Of a stretch of DNA of 64,000 nt, positions 50,514 through 58,826 are shown in pieces. The position numbers were made by a program, and so were the translations under genes. Each line of letters opens with the position of its first letter. Position 1 is the first letter of the stretch. The stretch comes from Bacillota bacterium (GTDB lineage: Bacteria; Bacillota; Sulfobacillia; Sulfobacillales; Sulfobacillaceae), in the NCBI GenBank assembly GCA_021806205.1, contig JAJZXX010000176.1:1-64000 (forward strand), written 5' to 3'. The notes under the pieces were generated by a model. The model saw nothing but the letters and a program-made list of their open reading frames with translations. It was not told the origin of the DNA and searched no databases.

Positions 50514-51188
50514 ATGCGTGTGCAATCTGGCCAGATTGCGGTCGGATTGGCAGCCCTGCTTTTAGGGTTGATGGTCGCGGTGCAGTTCCGTCTAAGGGAT
50601 GTGGTTCCTCCTTCGACAAACACCAGCCAGTTGCTTATGCTTTTGAGGCAAGCGGATCAGAAGCGAAACCAATTGAGCCAGCAGGTCGCGCATCTCAACA
50701 TGTTGCTGGACCAGAAGTTGGGTCGCCAGGCGTCGGCGCGGCACTTGAACAGCGTACTCATTCAGGATGAAATTTTGGCAGGTACGGTGCCGGTGACGGG
50801 TCCGGGCGTCACGGTCACCTGGTCTAATGGGTCGGCACCGGCTGCGTATCAAATTACCGATATCGACTTGTTGCTGTTAGTCAACGAGCTGAGAGCGGCT
50901 GGGGCAGAAGCCATTTCCATTAATGGTCAAAGGATTACAGCCCAGACCGAAATCCGTTCGGCAGCCAATTATATTTTGATTAATCAGGCGCAGTCAGGAG
51001 CGCCGTTTACGGTGAAAGCCATCGGGCAGCCCCAGGCATTGTCCGGGGCTTTGACGTTGTCCGGGGGACTTTATGACGAGTCTCAGCAGGAAGGGCTTTC
51101 CATGACGATTACTAAGGATAAATCGGTCGATATTCCGGCGGCCCCGCCCTCAATATTGACGGGCATCTCTCAAAAGTCAAGTCCCTAA
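50514..51188 (+). CDS. DUF881-family membrane-anchored protein
   Basis: An N-terminal membrane segment (QIAVGLAALLLGLMVAVQF) is followed by a coiled coil (about 40-75) and a DUF881 domain: GTVPVTGPGVTVTWSNG, IDLLLLVNELRAAGAEAISI followed by NGQRITAQTEIR, and KAIGQPQALSGALTLSGG. The usual setting is next to division or ylx genes in Gram-positive bacteria; here it precedes icd by 24 nt. ATG 50514 has GAGGTG upstream. Length is 224 aa. The biochemical role is unknown. Confidence 0.87.
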   Translation: MRVQSGQIAVGLAALLLGLMVAVQFRLRDVVPPSTNTSQLLMLLRQADQKRNQLSQQVAHLNMLLDQKLGRQASARHLNSVLIQDEILAGTVPVTGPGVTVTWSNGSAPAAYQITDIDLLLLVNELRAAGAEAISINGQRITAQTEIRSAANYILINQAQSGAPFTVKAIGQPQALSGALTLSGGLYDESQQEGLSMTITKDKSVDIPAAPPSILTGISQKSSP

Positions 51189-51212
51189 CGTCGGGACGGA
51201 AAGGTGTGTGGC

Positions 51213-52436
51213 ATGAGCCAACAATCAGGTGAGCGAATTACATATGCATTGGGGTCGATCCGTGTCCCCGACCACCCCATCATTCCGTTTATTGAAGGGG
51301 ACGGGATTGGTCCGGATATTTGGCGGGCCACCCAACGGGTGGTGGATGCGGCTTTAAAAAAAAGTTACGGTGGAGCGCGGGAGATTGTTTGGAAAGAAGT
51401 GCTGGCAGGCGAAAAGGCGTTCCGGGCCACGGGTGAATGGTTGCCGCAAGCTACGTTAGACGCTCTGTCGGAGTATAAGGTGGGCATCAAAGGTCCCTTG
51501 ACGACTCCGGTGGGCGGGGGTATACGAAGCCTAAACGTCACCATACGCCAGGAATTGGATCTCTACGCGTGCGTGCGTCCGGTGAGGTATATAGCGGGGG
51601 TTCCCTCGCCCATGAAAGAGCCTGAGCATGTCGATATGGTCATTTTCCGGGAGAACACGGAGGACGTCTATGCTGGCATCGAATGGGCCAGCGACTCACC
51701 CGAAGCCGTTAAACTCATCCAATTTCTTAATGGGGAACTTAATCGCCAGGTGAATATCCACGCCGGCATCGGAATTAAGCCGATTACCCCCAAAGGCAGT
51801 GAACGACTTATTCGCCGGGCCATTCAATATGCTGTCAACCATCATCGACGATCCGTAACGTTGATGCATAAGGGCAATATCATGAAGTTTACGGAAGGTG
51901 CTTTTAGGGATTGGGGATATGCCTTGGCGGCGCGTGAATTTGGGGACGTGGTGGTCACCGAGGATGCTCTGTACCAAGAGTACGACGGCAAGCTTCCCGA
52001 GGGAAAGATTCTTTTGAAAGACCGTATCGCCGATATTACTTTTCAGCAGGTCTTACTGCGTCCTCGGGAATTTGACGTCATTGCCTGCCCAAATTTGAAC
52101 GGGGACTATCTATCGGACGCACTGGCCGCCCAAGTGGGCGGTGTCGGGATGGCGCCTGGGTCCAACATCTCTGACGAGGTGGCGGTGTTTGAGGCGACAC
52201 ACGGCACAGCTCCGAAATACGCCGACCTTGATAAGGTCAATCCCAGTTCGCTTATCCTGTCCGCTATCATGATGTTGGAGCACTTAGGCTGGGATGACGC
52301 GGCAGAGAATATTCGCCGCGGTTTAGACGGCGCCATTGGAAAAAAGGTGGTGACCTATGACTTGGCCCGGCAGACGGCCGGAGCGCGGGAAGTCAAGACA
52401 TCGGAGTTTGCCAGCGCCATTATTGACGAACTTTAA
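51213..52436 (+). CDS. icd: Isocitrate dehydrogenase (NADP-type)
   Basis: It oxidises isocitrate to 2-oxoglutarate. [20 protein letters not shown] opens the protein, the substrate loop has [20 protein letters not shown], and further signatures are [36 protein letters not shown] and the metal site [18 protein letters not shown] use ATG 51213 with GAAAGGTG upstream; GTG 51204 is the ORF-track start. Length is 407 aa. It is first of icd-mdh-sucCD. Confidence 0.95.
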   Translation: MSQQSGERITYALGSIRVPDHPIIPFIEGDGIGPDIWRATQRVVDAALKKSYGGAREIVWKEVLAGEKAFRATGEWLPQATLDALSEYKVGIKGPLTTPVGGGIRSLNVTIRQELDLYACVRPVRYIAGVPSPMKEPEHVDMVIFRENTEDVYAGIEWASDSPEAVKLIQFLNGELNRQVNIHAGIGIKPITPKGSERLIRRAIQYAVNHHRRSVTLMHKGNIMKFTEGAFRDWGYALAAREFGDVVVTEDALYQEYDGKLPEGKILLKDRIADITFQQVLLRPREFDVIACPNLNGDYLSDALAAQVGGVGMAPGSNISDEVAVFEATHGTAPKYADLDKVNPSSLILSAIMMLEHLGWDDAAENIRRGLDGAIGKKVVTYDLARQTAGAREVKTSEFASAIIDEL

Positions 52437-52454
52437 ATTGGGAGGGATGAATTA

Positions 52455-53396
52455 ATGTTTCGACGCCATAAGATTACGGTGATTGGATCGGGCGCTACGG
52501 GAGCGACCACCGCCCACTTGCTCGCCTTAAAAGAGTTGGGGGATATTGTCCTGGTGGACATTCAGGAGGGAGTGCCCCAAGGCAAGGCCCTCGACATGTG
52601 GGAATCCGGACCGATTGAGCACTTTTCCATGAAAGTGGTGGGCACCAACGACTATGCGTTAACCAAGGACTCCGACATTATTGTCGTGACCGCGGGTCTA
52701 CCGAGAAAAGAAGGAATGAGCCGCAACGATCTACTGAAAATCAATTCCGAAGTCGTGGGTGGTGTCGTGAAAGAGGCCGCGCGGCTTTCGCCCGATTCCA
52801 TGATTGTGGTGTTAACCAACCCGGCCGACGTGATGGCTTATGTCGCCCAAAAAGCGAGTGGATTTCCCCACCACCGGGTCATGGGCCAGGCCGGGGTATT
52901 GGACTCCGCCCGCTTTCGCACCTTTTTAGCGGAGGCGCTCCAGGTTTCCCCGAGGGATATTTCGGCATTTGTCATGGGGGGACACGGCGACGACATGGTG
53001 CCCCTGGTGCGCTATTCATACGCGGGGGGTATTCCGATCGAAAAACTCCTGTCGCAGGAGGAAATCGCCAAAATTGTCAAACGGACGCGCACGGGCGGCG
53101 GCGAGGTGCTTTCGTTGATGAAGGCCTCCGCCTATTATGCGCCAGCATCATCGCTGGCGGAGATGGTCAAGGCGGTCTTATTAGACGAAAGACGGATTCT
53201 TCCGGTGATTAGCTACTTGGATGGTGAGTATGGCGAACGCGACATCTACGTGGGCGTTCCGGCGGTTGTGGGCGGCCACGGTGTGGAAAAAGTGCTAGAA
53301 GTTGACTTTACCGAGGAAGAAAAGGCTATGTTTCAAAAGTCGGTGTCGTCTGTTCGGGAACCATTGATGCTCCTAAACTTAGACTTAAAAGGGTAG
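52455..53396 (+). CDS. mdh: Malate dehydrogenase (LDH-like type)
   Basis: It interconverts malate and oxaloacetate with NAD. The Rossmann motif is TVIGSGATGATTAHLLALKE with Asp in VLVDIQEG for NAD preference. The substrate arginines are in AGLPRKEGMSRNDLL and the catalytic His in VMGGHGDDMVPLVRY. It is the LDH-like type found in Bacillus and Chloroflexus. GGGAGG precedes ATG 52455, 18 nt after icd. Length is 313 aa. Confidence 0.96.
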   Translation: MFRRHKITVIGSGATGATTAHLLALKELGDIVLVDIQEGVPQGKALDMWESGPIEHFSMKVVGTNDYALTKDSDIIVVTAGLPRKEGMSRNDLLKINSEVVGGVVKEAARLSPDSMIVVLTNPADVMAYVAQKASGFPHHRVMGQAGVLDSARFRTFLAEALQVSPRDISAFVMGGHGDDMVPLVRYSYAGGIPIEKLLSQEEIAKIVKRTRTGGGEVLSLMKASAYYAPASSLAEMVKAVLLDERRILPVISYLDGEYGERDIYVGVPAVVGGHGVEKVLEVDFTEEEKAMFQKSVSSVREPLMLLNLDLKG

Positions 53397-53401
53397 CGAG
53401 T

Positions 53402-53416
53402 GCCGGGCATCCCGGC
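53402..53416 (+). other. Short GC hairpin between mdh and sucC
   Basis: GCCGGG-cat-CCCGGC is a 6-bp perfect inverted repeat immediately after the mdh stop, in a 108-nt gap. It lacks a T-run, so it may protect the upstream mRNA or reduce read-through into sucCD. Confidence 0.4.
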
Positions 53417-53504
53417 TTGGCGAAGCTCCGGGTGCTAGGGCTGAGACGATGGCGGTTTGCTGCTTTAGGATGTTGGTAGGGAAACTGGGAGGGGGACAAC
53501 TCTG

Positions 53505-54620
53505 GTGAAACAGTACGAGTATCTGGCGAAGGGAGTGCTTCGGGAACATGGCATTCCGATTCCTCCAGGGCGATTGGTCAACAATCCCGGCGAAGCCGCC
53601 GAGGCGGTGAGAGACATTGGGCCGGCGGCTCTAAAGGCTCAGGTGCTGGTGGGCGGTCGCGGCAAGGCGGGTGGGATTCGGTTTGCGACGAATCCGGACG
53701 AGGCGCGTGGGGTGGCCGCGGCTATGATTGGCATGGACCTTAAGGGTTACACCGTGGAACGCTTGTATGCCGAAGGCAAACTTGAAATCGAACGGGAGTT
53801 CTACATATCGGTGACGACCGATCGCAACAAGAAGATACCGCTGGTGATGGCGTCACTGGCCGGCGGTGTCGAAATCGAAGACGTGGACGATTCCAAGATT
53901 GTACGACAATGGGTGGACCCGAGGGTCGGAGTGTTGCCCTACTTCGGTCGGGAATTGGCGCAGCGGCTGGGGCTGGAAGGAACCCTAGCGAAAGAACTCG
54001 CGGATTTGGTCGTCAAGTTGTACGCGATATTTCGGGAAAAAGACGCGGAATTGGTCGAGATAAATCCCTTGGCGGTGGTGGGGGGGCACCTCATTGCCGC
54101 TGATGCCCGTTTGAACATTGACGACAGCGCACTCTTCAGGCACAAGACGGTCGAGATTATTGACGAAGGGTCCGACTTAGAGAAAAAGGTGCACAAAATC
54201 GGGTTGGCCTACGTCGAATTGGACGGGGATATCGCGATTATGGCCAATGGGGCCGGCATGGCCATGGCGACCGTCGACGCCATTCAATATTTTGGGGGAC
54301 GGCCCGCTAACTTCCTCGATGCGGGCGGGGGCGCATCGGTTGAACCGACAGCCCAAGCATTGGATGTCCTGGTATCCATGAAGCCGAAAGTGATATTCAT
54401 CAACATCTTCGGGGGGATTACCCGCTGTGATGATGTGGCCCGGGCGATTTTGCAAGTAAAAAACACTACCGGGATACCAGTGCCATTGGTCGTGCGTCTA
54501 GTGGGTACCAACGAGAAGGAAGGCGTGGCACTTTTGGAACAGGCAGGCATATCCGCATACTCCGACATGGCCCCGGCCGCGCAACGTGCCGTGGAACTTA
54601 GAGGGGGGGGGCGGTCGTAA
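53505..54620 (+). CDS. sucC: Succinyl-CoA synthetase beta subunit
   Basis: The beta subunit has an ATP-grasp nucleotide-binding domain: KQYEYLAKGVLREHGIPIPP, KAQVLVGGRGKAGGIRFA, ELVEINPLAVVGGHLIAAD; and the C-terminal CoA-ligase domain IFINIFGGITRCDDVARAIL. GTG 53505 follows GGAGGGGGAC. Length is 371 aa. The stop overlaps the sucD start by one base (TAATG), coupling equal synthesis of the two subunits. Confidence 0.96.
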   Translation: MKQYEYLAKGVLREHGIPIPPGRLVNNPGEAAEAVRDIGPAALKAQVLVGGRGKAGGIRFATNPDEARGVAAAMIGMDLKGYTVERLYAEGKLEIEREFYISVTTDRNKKIPLVMASLAGGVEIEDVDDSKIVRQWVDPRVGVLPYFGRELAQRLGLEGTLAKELADLVVKLYAIFREKDAELVEINPLAVVGGHLIAADARLNIDDSALFRHKTVEIIDEGSDLEKKVHKIGLAYVELDGDIAIMANGAGMAMATVDAIQYFGGRPANFLDAGGGASVEPTAQALDVLVSMKPKVIFINIFGGITRCDDVARAILQVKNTTGIPVPLVVRLVGTNEKEGVALLEQAGISAYSDMAPAAQRAVELRGGGRS

Positions 54621-55492
54621 TGGCAGTGTTGTTGACGAAACACTCCAAAGTCATCGTCCAGGGAATCACCGGGAACCAAGGGCAATTTCATACAAAGCAA
54701 ATGTTAGCCTACGGCACTCCCGTGGTGGGGGGCGTCTCTCCGGGCAAGTCCGGCAGCTCGGTGCACGGATTGCCGGTCTTTGACACGGTGGAGGCGGCCA
54801 TGCGTACAACCAATGCTGACGCATCGATTGTGTTTGTGCCGGCGCCTTTTGCGAAAGACGCGGCCTTTGAGGCGTTGGAAAACGGGATCAAACTTGTGGT
54901 GATGATTCCTGAACACATTCCCGTAATAGATTCGATGGATATTGTGGCACGGGCGCAGGAATTGGGCGCGACCGTCATCGGGCCCAACACTTTTGGCATT
55001 ATTTCACCCGGGGAGCACACCAAGATGGGGATAATGCCCAACCACATCTATCAAAACGGACCTATTGGGGTCGTGGCCCGATCGGGAACCTTGAGCTATG
55101 AGATTGCTTTTAGTTTGACCAATGGGGGCTTTGGCCAAACCACGGTGGTGGGTATGGGGGGCGACCCGGTGGTCGGCCAAACCTTTATCTCGGTCCTGCA
55201 CCACTTTAAAGAGGATCCCGACACGCGGGCGGTCGTGATGGTCGGCGAGATCGGGGGCAGCGCTGAAGAAGAGGCGGCGGAGTATCTCAAGAGTTTTGGG
55301 AAGCCGGTCGTCGCTTATTTGGCCGGTCGTGCGGCGCCGCCGGGCAAACGCATGGGACACGCGGGCGCCATCATAGAGCGGGGCCGCGGGACGCTAGAAT
55401 CCAAAGAAAAGGCCTTGAACCAGGCGGGTGCCAGTGTCGTGACCATGCCCTGGCAAGTGGTCGACGCCTTAAGAGAAGCTATCTCGGGTTAA
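54620..55492 (+). CDS. sucD: Succinyl-CoA synthetase alpha subunit
   Basis: The alpha subunit binds CoA and carries the phosphohistidine. [40 protein letters not shown] and the active-site His in [20 protein letters not shown] are canonical, with [11 protein letters not shown] for CoA binding. Length is 290 aa. It ends the TCA gene set; a strong terminator follows 12 nt after the stop. Confidence 0.96.
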   Translation: MAVLLTKHSKVIVQGITGNQGQFHTKQMLAYGTPVVGGVSPGKSGSSVHGLPVFDTVEAAMRTTNADASIVFVPAPFAKDAAFEALENGIKLVVMIPEHIPVIDSMDIVARAQELGATVIGPNTFGIISPGEHTKMGIMPNHIYQNGPIGVVARSGTLSYEIAFSLTNGGFGQTTVVGMGGDPVVGQTFISVLHHFKEDPDTRAVVMVGEIGGSAEEEAAEYLKSFGKPVVAYLAGRAAPPGKRMGHAGAIIERGRGTLESKEKALNQAGASVVTMPWQVVDALREAISG

Positions 55493-55504
55493 GTGTCGCT
55501 TTCA

Positions 55505-55543
55505 AACTCGGGGCGACTCCCTCACGGGGAGCCGCCCCGAGTT
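55505..55543. terminator. Strong terminator after sucD
   Basis: AACTCGGGGCGACTCCC and GGGAGCCGCCCCGAGTT form a 17-bp stem with one mismatch and a short loop, followed by GTTTTG on the plus strand. It sits between convergent sucD and the exporter gene and may act for both. Confidence 0.85.
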
Positions 55544-55559
55544 GTTTTGTGCAAGATTC

Positions 55560-57431
55560 TCAGGAACTCTTGGTTCGGGCCCCCGACGGCAATACCCCGA
55601 GATCTTCGGCGAGATCCCAGAGCCGAGCTTCAATAGCCGGATAGCCGGGAATTGCCGGAATGCGGTGCAGTGTCAACGTGGTTCTATCCTCAATTCGGTT
55701 AGCGAGGATGTTCCAGACCGGCTGCAGCGACTGAGCCAGATTAGGGTCAGCCGGGTGACTCTCATCGCAGGCGGCGATGACCAGGTACGCAAGCCGTTCA
55801 ATCGATAGTAAAAGCGGCCAGATTTTGTCACTGATAGGGGGGATTTCGCCTAAGCCGACTTCGTAAATGTGGTGCATGGCAAACACCTGATTCAAGGTAG
55901 CGGCTCGCAGCCTTTTCGTGTCCGCTTCGGTTTTTAAGATCGCTTCTAGGAGACGGCCGGTGTTTTTTACCACCGCTTGGGCTTGGTGGGGAAGGCGAGT
56001 CGCTGACGCTTGGCCCCACAACCCCAAGGCAAAAGCCACGCCGATCGCAGCGCCAACAAGCGTATCCAAAAAACGCGCCCAGATCATGGGCATTACGGGC
56101 GGGTGGGCTCCGAAATTGATGATGATGAGAGCTAGCGCGGTGATAAATACCACTGCGATGCCATAATTTTTTGCCATAAAATACAGCATGAGGAGCTGCA
56201 AAATGACAATCAGGACGGCTGTGAAAAGACCGGAGGGGCGCAGCGCAATCAAGGCCCCGCTTAACCCTAAGCCGATGGTGGTGCCCAAGGTCCGCTGGAC
56301 GGTGCGCTGCGCGATGATGACCGTCGAGACTCCCAAAAGCACAGCCGAAGAGGTTAAGGGCACCCAAAAAGGATGGGAGATTCCGAGCGCATGGGCGATT
56401 AAGACCGAAAAACTCACCGCCAAGCCGATCCGCAAGGTGGCCGGGGCTACCAGACCGTTCCAACTCAGGGACCCGGTCAAGCGTTCTCCGACCGTTGGAT
56501 GGTAAGGCGTCTGGGGCTCATCGGTACGGCTGCCGTTAACGATATCTAGGGTCTCCTGCATGACGGCGTGCCATCGTTGCCAGGTATTATCCTGGGGATT
56601 TTTTTCAGGTATGGTCAATGGGTCCGAGTGGTTTTGAGGGTGACGAATCTGCCCGGCGATGCGATGGAGCAGTGTGGCCCACTCGGGATCAACCGGGGCT
56701 TTAACCTGGCTAGATAATCCAAAGGCGGCCCGCAATACTTCTTCGGCCTGGACGGCCAACTGTTTGAGCCTTTGATCATTTGTGCCAGTGGCGGCGCGGT
56801 GTCCCAGCACCACGGCCCGTGCGGCCTGATGACCGCTGGCCGTCTCGCTTGAGGTTCCGAGATGCTGCACGAAATCACCCAGTCCGCGGTAGGCTTGGCT
56901 TACCGGAGCGAATGCGGGTCCGTTGCGGTTCCACAACCAGTCAGACATGCCGATGAGCCAGGCGATGGCGGCACCGCCTAACACGGACAACAATCGGATC
57001 GGAAGAATGCCCGCGGGGTGTAAAGGCAGAGCTGCACTAATGCAGGCGATCAGGACAAACATAAATCCGGCGGGCAAGGGAACATCCAGGGCCGCCGTCA
57101 AATACGTCGCACTAGCGGCCAAAAACCCTAAGGCGAGGGCCATATGCCACCAGACCACCGACAGTGCTCCCAGAGCAAAGGACGCGGTGAGTCCGAGCCC
57201 TACGATAGCTAAGGTGAGGGCGCGGATGCGATACGGCTGATCATGGACATAGAGTGAGGTGAATCCTCCCATAAATGCCCAGACACCCCATTGCAGGTGT
57301 CCGAGCATGAACCCGATCAAAAGTCCGAGGCTGGTCGCTAACCCCATTCCCCCCAGACGACGCCAGGGATCGGGCCCTTTTTTGATGGCAAAAGCACTTT
57401 TGAGTGGTAATCCTTTGGACAACGCATCCAT
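55560..57431 (-). CDS. FUSC-family membrane protein, probable aromatic acid exporter
   Basis: Two blocks of about six membrane helices (roughly 28-170 and 335-480) each precede a soluble region, the duplicated layout of YccS/YhfK/AaeB-type FUSC proteins. Typical stretches are GGFTSLYVHDQPYRIRALTL in the first block and PFWVPLTSSAVLLGVSTVII and QRTVQRTLGTTIGLGLSG in the second. ATG 57431 follows GGGGGA; the ORF-track start at 57548 is inside the 2Fe-2S gene. Length is 623 aa. It lies downstream of the second molybdenum hydroxylase and may export its substrate or product. Confidence 0.85.
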   Translation of the reverse strand: MDALSKGLPLKSAFAIKKGPDPWRRLGGMGLATSLGLLIGFMLGHLQWGVWAFMGGFTSLYVHDQPYRIRALTLAIVGLGLTASFALGALSVVWWHMALALGFLAASATYLTAALDVPLPAGFMFVLIACISAALPLHPAGILPIRLLSVLGGAAIAWLIGMSDWLWNRNGPAFAPVSQAYRGLGDFVQHLGTSSETASGHQAARAVVLGHRAATGTNDQRLKQLAVQAEEVLRAAFGLSSQVKAPVDPEWATLLHRIAGQIRHPQNHSDPLTIPEKNPQDNTWQRWHAVMQETLDIVNGSRTDEPQTPYHPTVGERLTGSLSWNGLVAPATLRIGLAVSFSVLIAHALGISHPFWVPLTSSAVLLGVSTVIIAQRTVQRTLGTTIGLGLSGALIALRPSGLFTAVLIVILQLLMLYFMAKNYGIAVVFITALALIIINFGAHPPVMPMIWARFLDTLVGAAIGVAFALGLWGQASATRLPHQAQAVVKNTGRLLEAILKTEADTKRLRAATLNQVFAMHHIYEVGLGEIPPISDKIWPLLLSIERLAYLVIAACDESHPADPNLAQSLQPVWNILANRIEDRTTLTLHRIPAIPGYPAIEARLWDLAEDLGVLPSGARTKSS

Positions 57432-57505
57432 ACACCGTCCCCCTTGTATTGCTAGCGTGCCCAGGCTGCGCTGGTTTTTTCCGGGGGATGTTGGCGGACC
57501 CGGTC

Positions 57506-57979
57506 TTATTCCACTTCGGACCGCACGACCGATTGAACCGCATCGCAAATTTCCTGGTAACTCGTGCAGCGGCAGATGTTAGAACGCAGCCATTCCACCA
57601 GGCGACCCTGGTCCGCGGCCCCTTGAAGGCTTAACGCATGGCCGACCATGAGAAATCCGGATGTACAGTAACCACACTGAAATGCCGATTGGCTCAAAAA
57701 AGCTTCTTGAATGGGGGCGTGTTTTAGCCCTTCCACGGTAGTGATGGAGTGATCCTCGACCTCTACCGTTAACATCAGGCAGGATTTTGTGGGGATATTG
57801 TCGATTAGCACGGTGCATGCCCCGCAGTCACCATTTTCACAACCGGGTTTGGCCCCGGTGAGGCCCAGAGCATCGCCGCGCAGGGTATACAACAAGGTTT
57901 CTCCAGGGTAGATGATAACCTCGCGGGGCTCGTTGTTGATGGTTAAGGTGACCTCTTCGGGTCGCGTGAGCGATCGCAT
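57506..57979 (-). CDS. Molybdenum hydroxylase 2Fe-2S subunit (second system)
   Basis: It has two [2Fe-2S] clusters: CENGDCGACTVLIDNIPTKSC in the N-terminal ferredoxin-like domain, and CGYCTSGFLMVGHAL with ICRCTSYQEICDAV in the helical one. ATG 57979 follows GGAGGAGAC. Length is 157 aa. It is the last of the three subunit genes (L, M, S order on the minus strand), one base after the FAD subunit stop. Confidence 0.94.
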   Translation of the reverse strand: MRSLTRPEEVTLTINNEPREVIIYPGETLLYTLRGDALGLTGAKPGCENGDCGACTVLIDNIPTKSCLMLTVEVEDHSITTVEGLKHAPIQEAFLSQSAFQCGYCTSGFLMVGHALSLQGAADQGRLVEWLRSNICRCTSYQEICDAVQSVVRSEVE

Positions 57980-57980
57980 G

Positions 57981-58826
57981 TTACGTCTCCTCCTCCAATT
58001 CCTCTAGCATTCCGGCCAAGGTGTATTGCGTGACAAATTCGCGGTAGGCACGCGACCCATGAGTGTCGCTGAGAGCTGGCATCGGCATGTGCTCGACGGC
58101 GTCTTTGGCGCGGTCACTGGGACTACGTCGGCCATTGGACAAAATCTTATCCACCCGAGAGGAAACGAAGGGAAACCCGGCCCAACCCGAAAACGCCGCA
58201 CGAATACCACCGTTGCGCCGTCGGATCAGTGCAATGGTGACCAAGGGGTAATCAATCCAGTCAATCCGTGTCATTTTGCGACTTTTAAACGCTAATCCCT
58301 GGATTTCGTGCCCGTCGACGACGAGCGACACCAAAAAATCTCCGGGCTTTAATTTGAATGTTTGATCGTAGCGATCCCGAACGCGGTGGGTGCGCATTCC
58401 GCCGATCGTGGCGACTTTGGCTTCAGCGCTATCGCTCATGAGGAAGGGCAAGATCGCCTCCCGGTAGGGAAGGGCGCTGAGTAGGTTTCCCCCTAAGGTG
58501 ATTTGGCTTCGCACGGTATGATCGGCCACGCGGTCGGCCGTTGCCGTTAATAGCGGCCAAAGATTCCGATTTGCCACATGGGTGAGTCGAAGACCCGCGC
58601 CAAACTCGGCGCTGCCCTGGTACTCGCGGTGCACTAAAACTTCGGGGATGGCTTTGAGATCGATGACGGCGTCGAACCGGGCATCTTGCACGCGGACTCG
58701 GGTGAGAATCTCGGTTCCTCCCCCATAAAAAGCGGGATGGTGCTGCTCTTTTGACAAGATGCGGAAGAGATCCAGCGCCTGGTCGACGGTGTCGGGCCGA
58801 TAATAGAGGAGGTTAAAGGGCGCCAT
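57981..58826 (-). CDS. Molybdenum hydroxylase FAD-binding subunit (second system)
   Basis: The FAD-binding domain of the CO dehydrogenase flavoprotein family: FNLLYYRPDTVDQALDLF, PAFYGGGTEILTRVRVQDA and RSQITLGGNLLSALPYREAI. In the last the usual TIGGN is TLGGN and the following HADPA-type sequence is replaced. The overall pattern is closest to XdhB-like subunits. Length is 281 aa. Its start overlaps the end of the large-subunit gene by 14 nt. Confidence 0.9.
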   Translation of the reverse strand: MAPFNLLYYRPDTVDQALDLFRILSKEQHHPAFYGGGTEILTRVRVQDARFDAVIDLKAIPEVLVHREYQGSAEFGAGLRLTHVANRNLWPLLTATADRVADHTVRSQITLGGNLLSALPYREAILPFLMSDSAEAKVATIGGMRTHRVRDRYDQTFKLKPGDFLVSLVVDGHEIQGLAFKSRKMTRIDWIDYPLVTIALIRRRNGGIRAAFSGWAGFPFVSSRVDKILSNGRRSPSDRAKDAVEHMPMPALSDTHGSRAYREFVTQYTLAGMLEELEEET

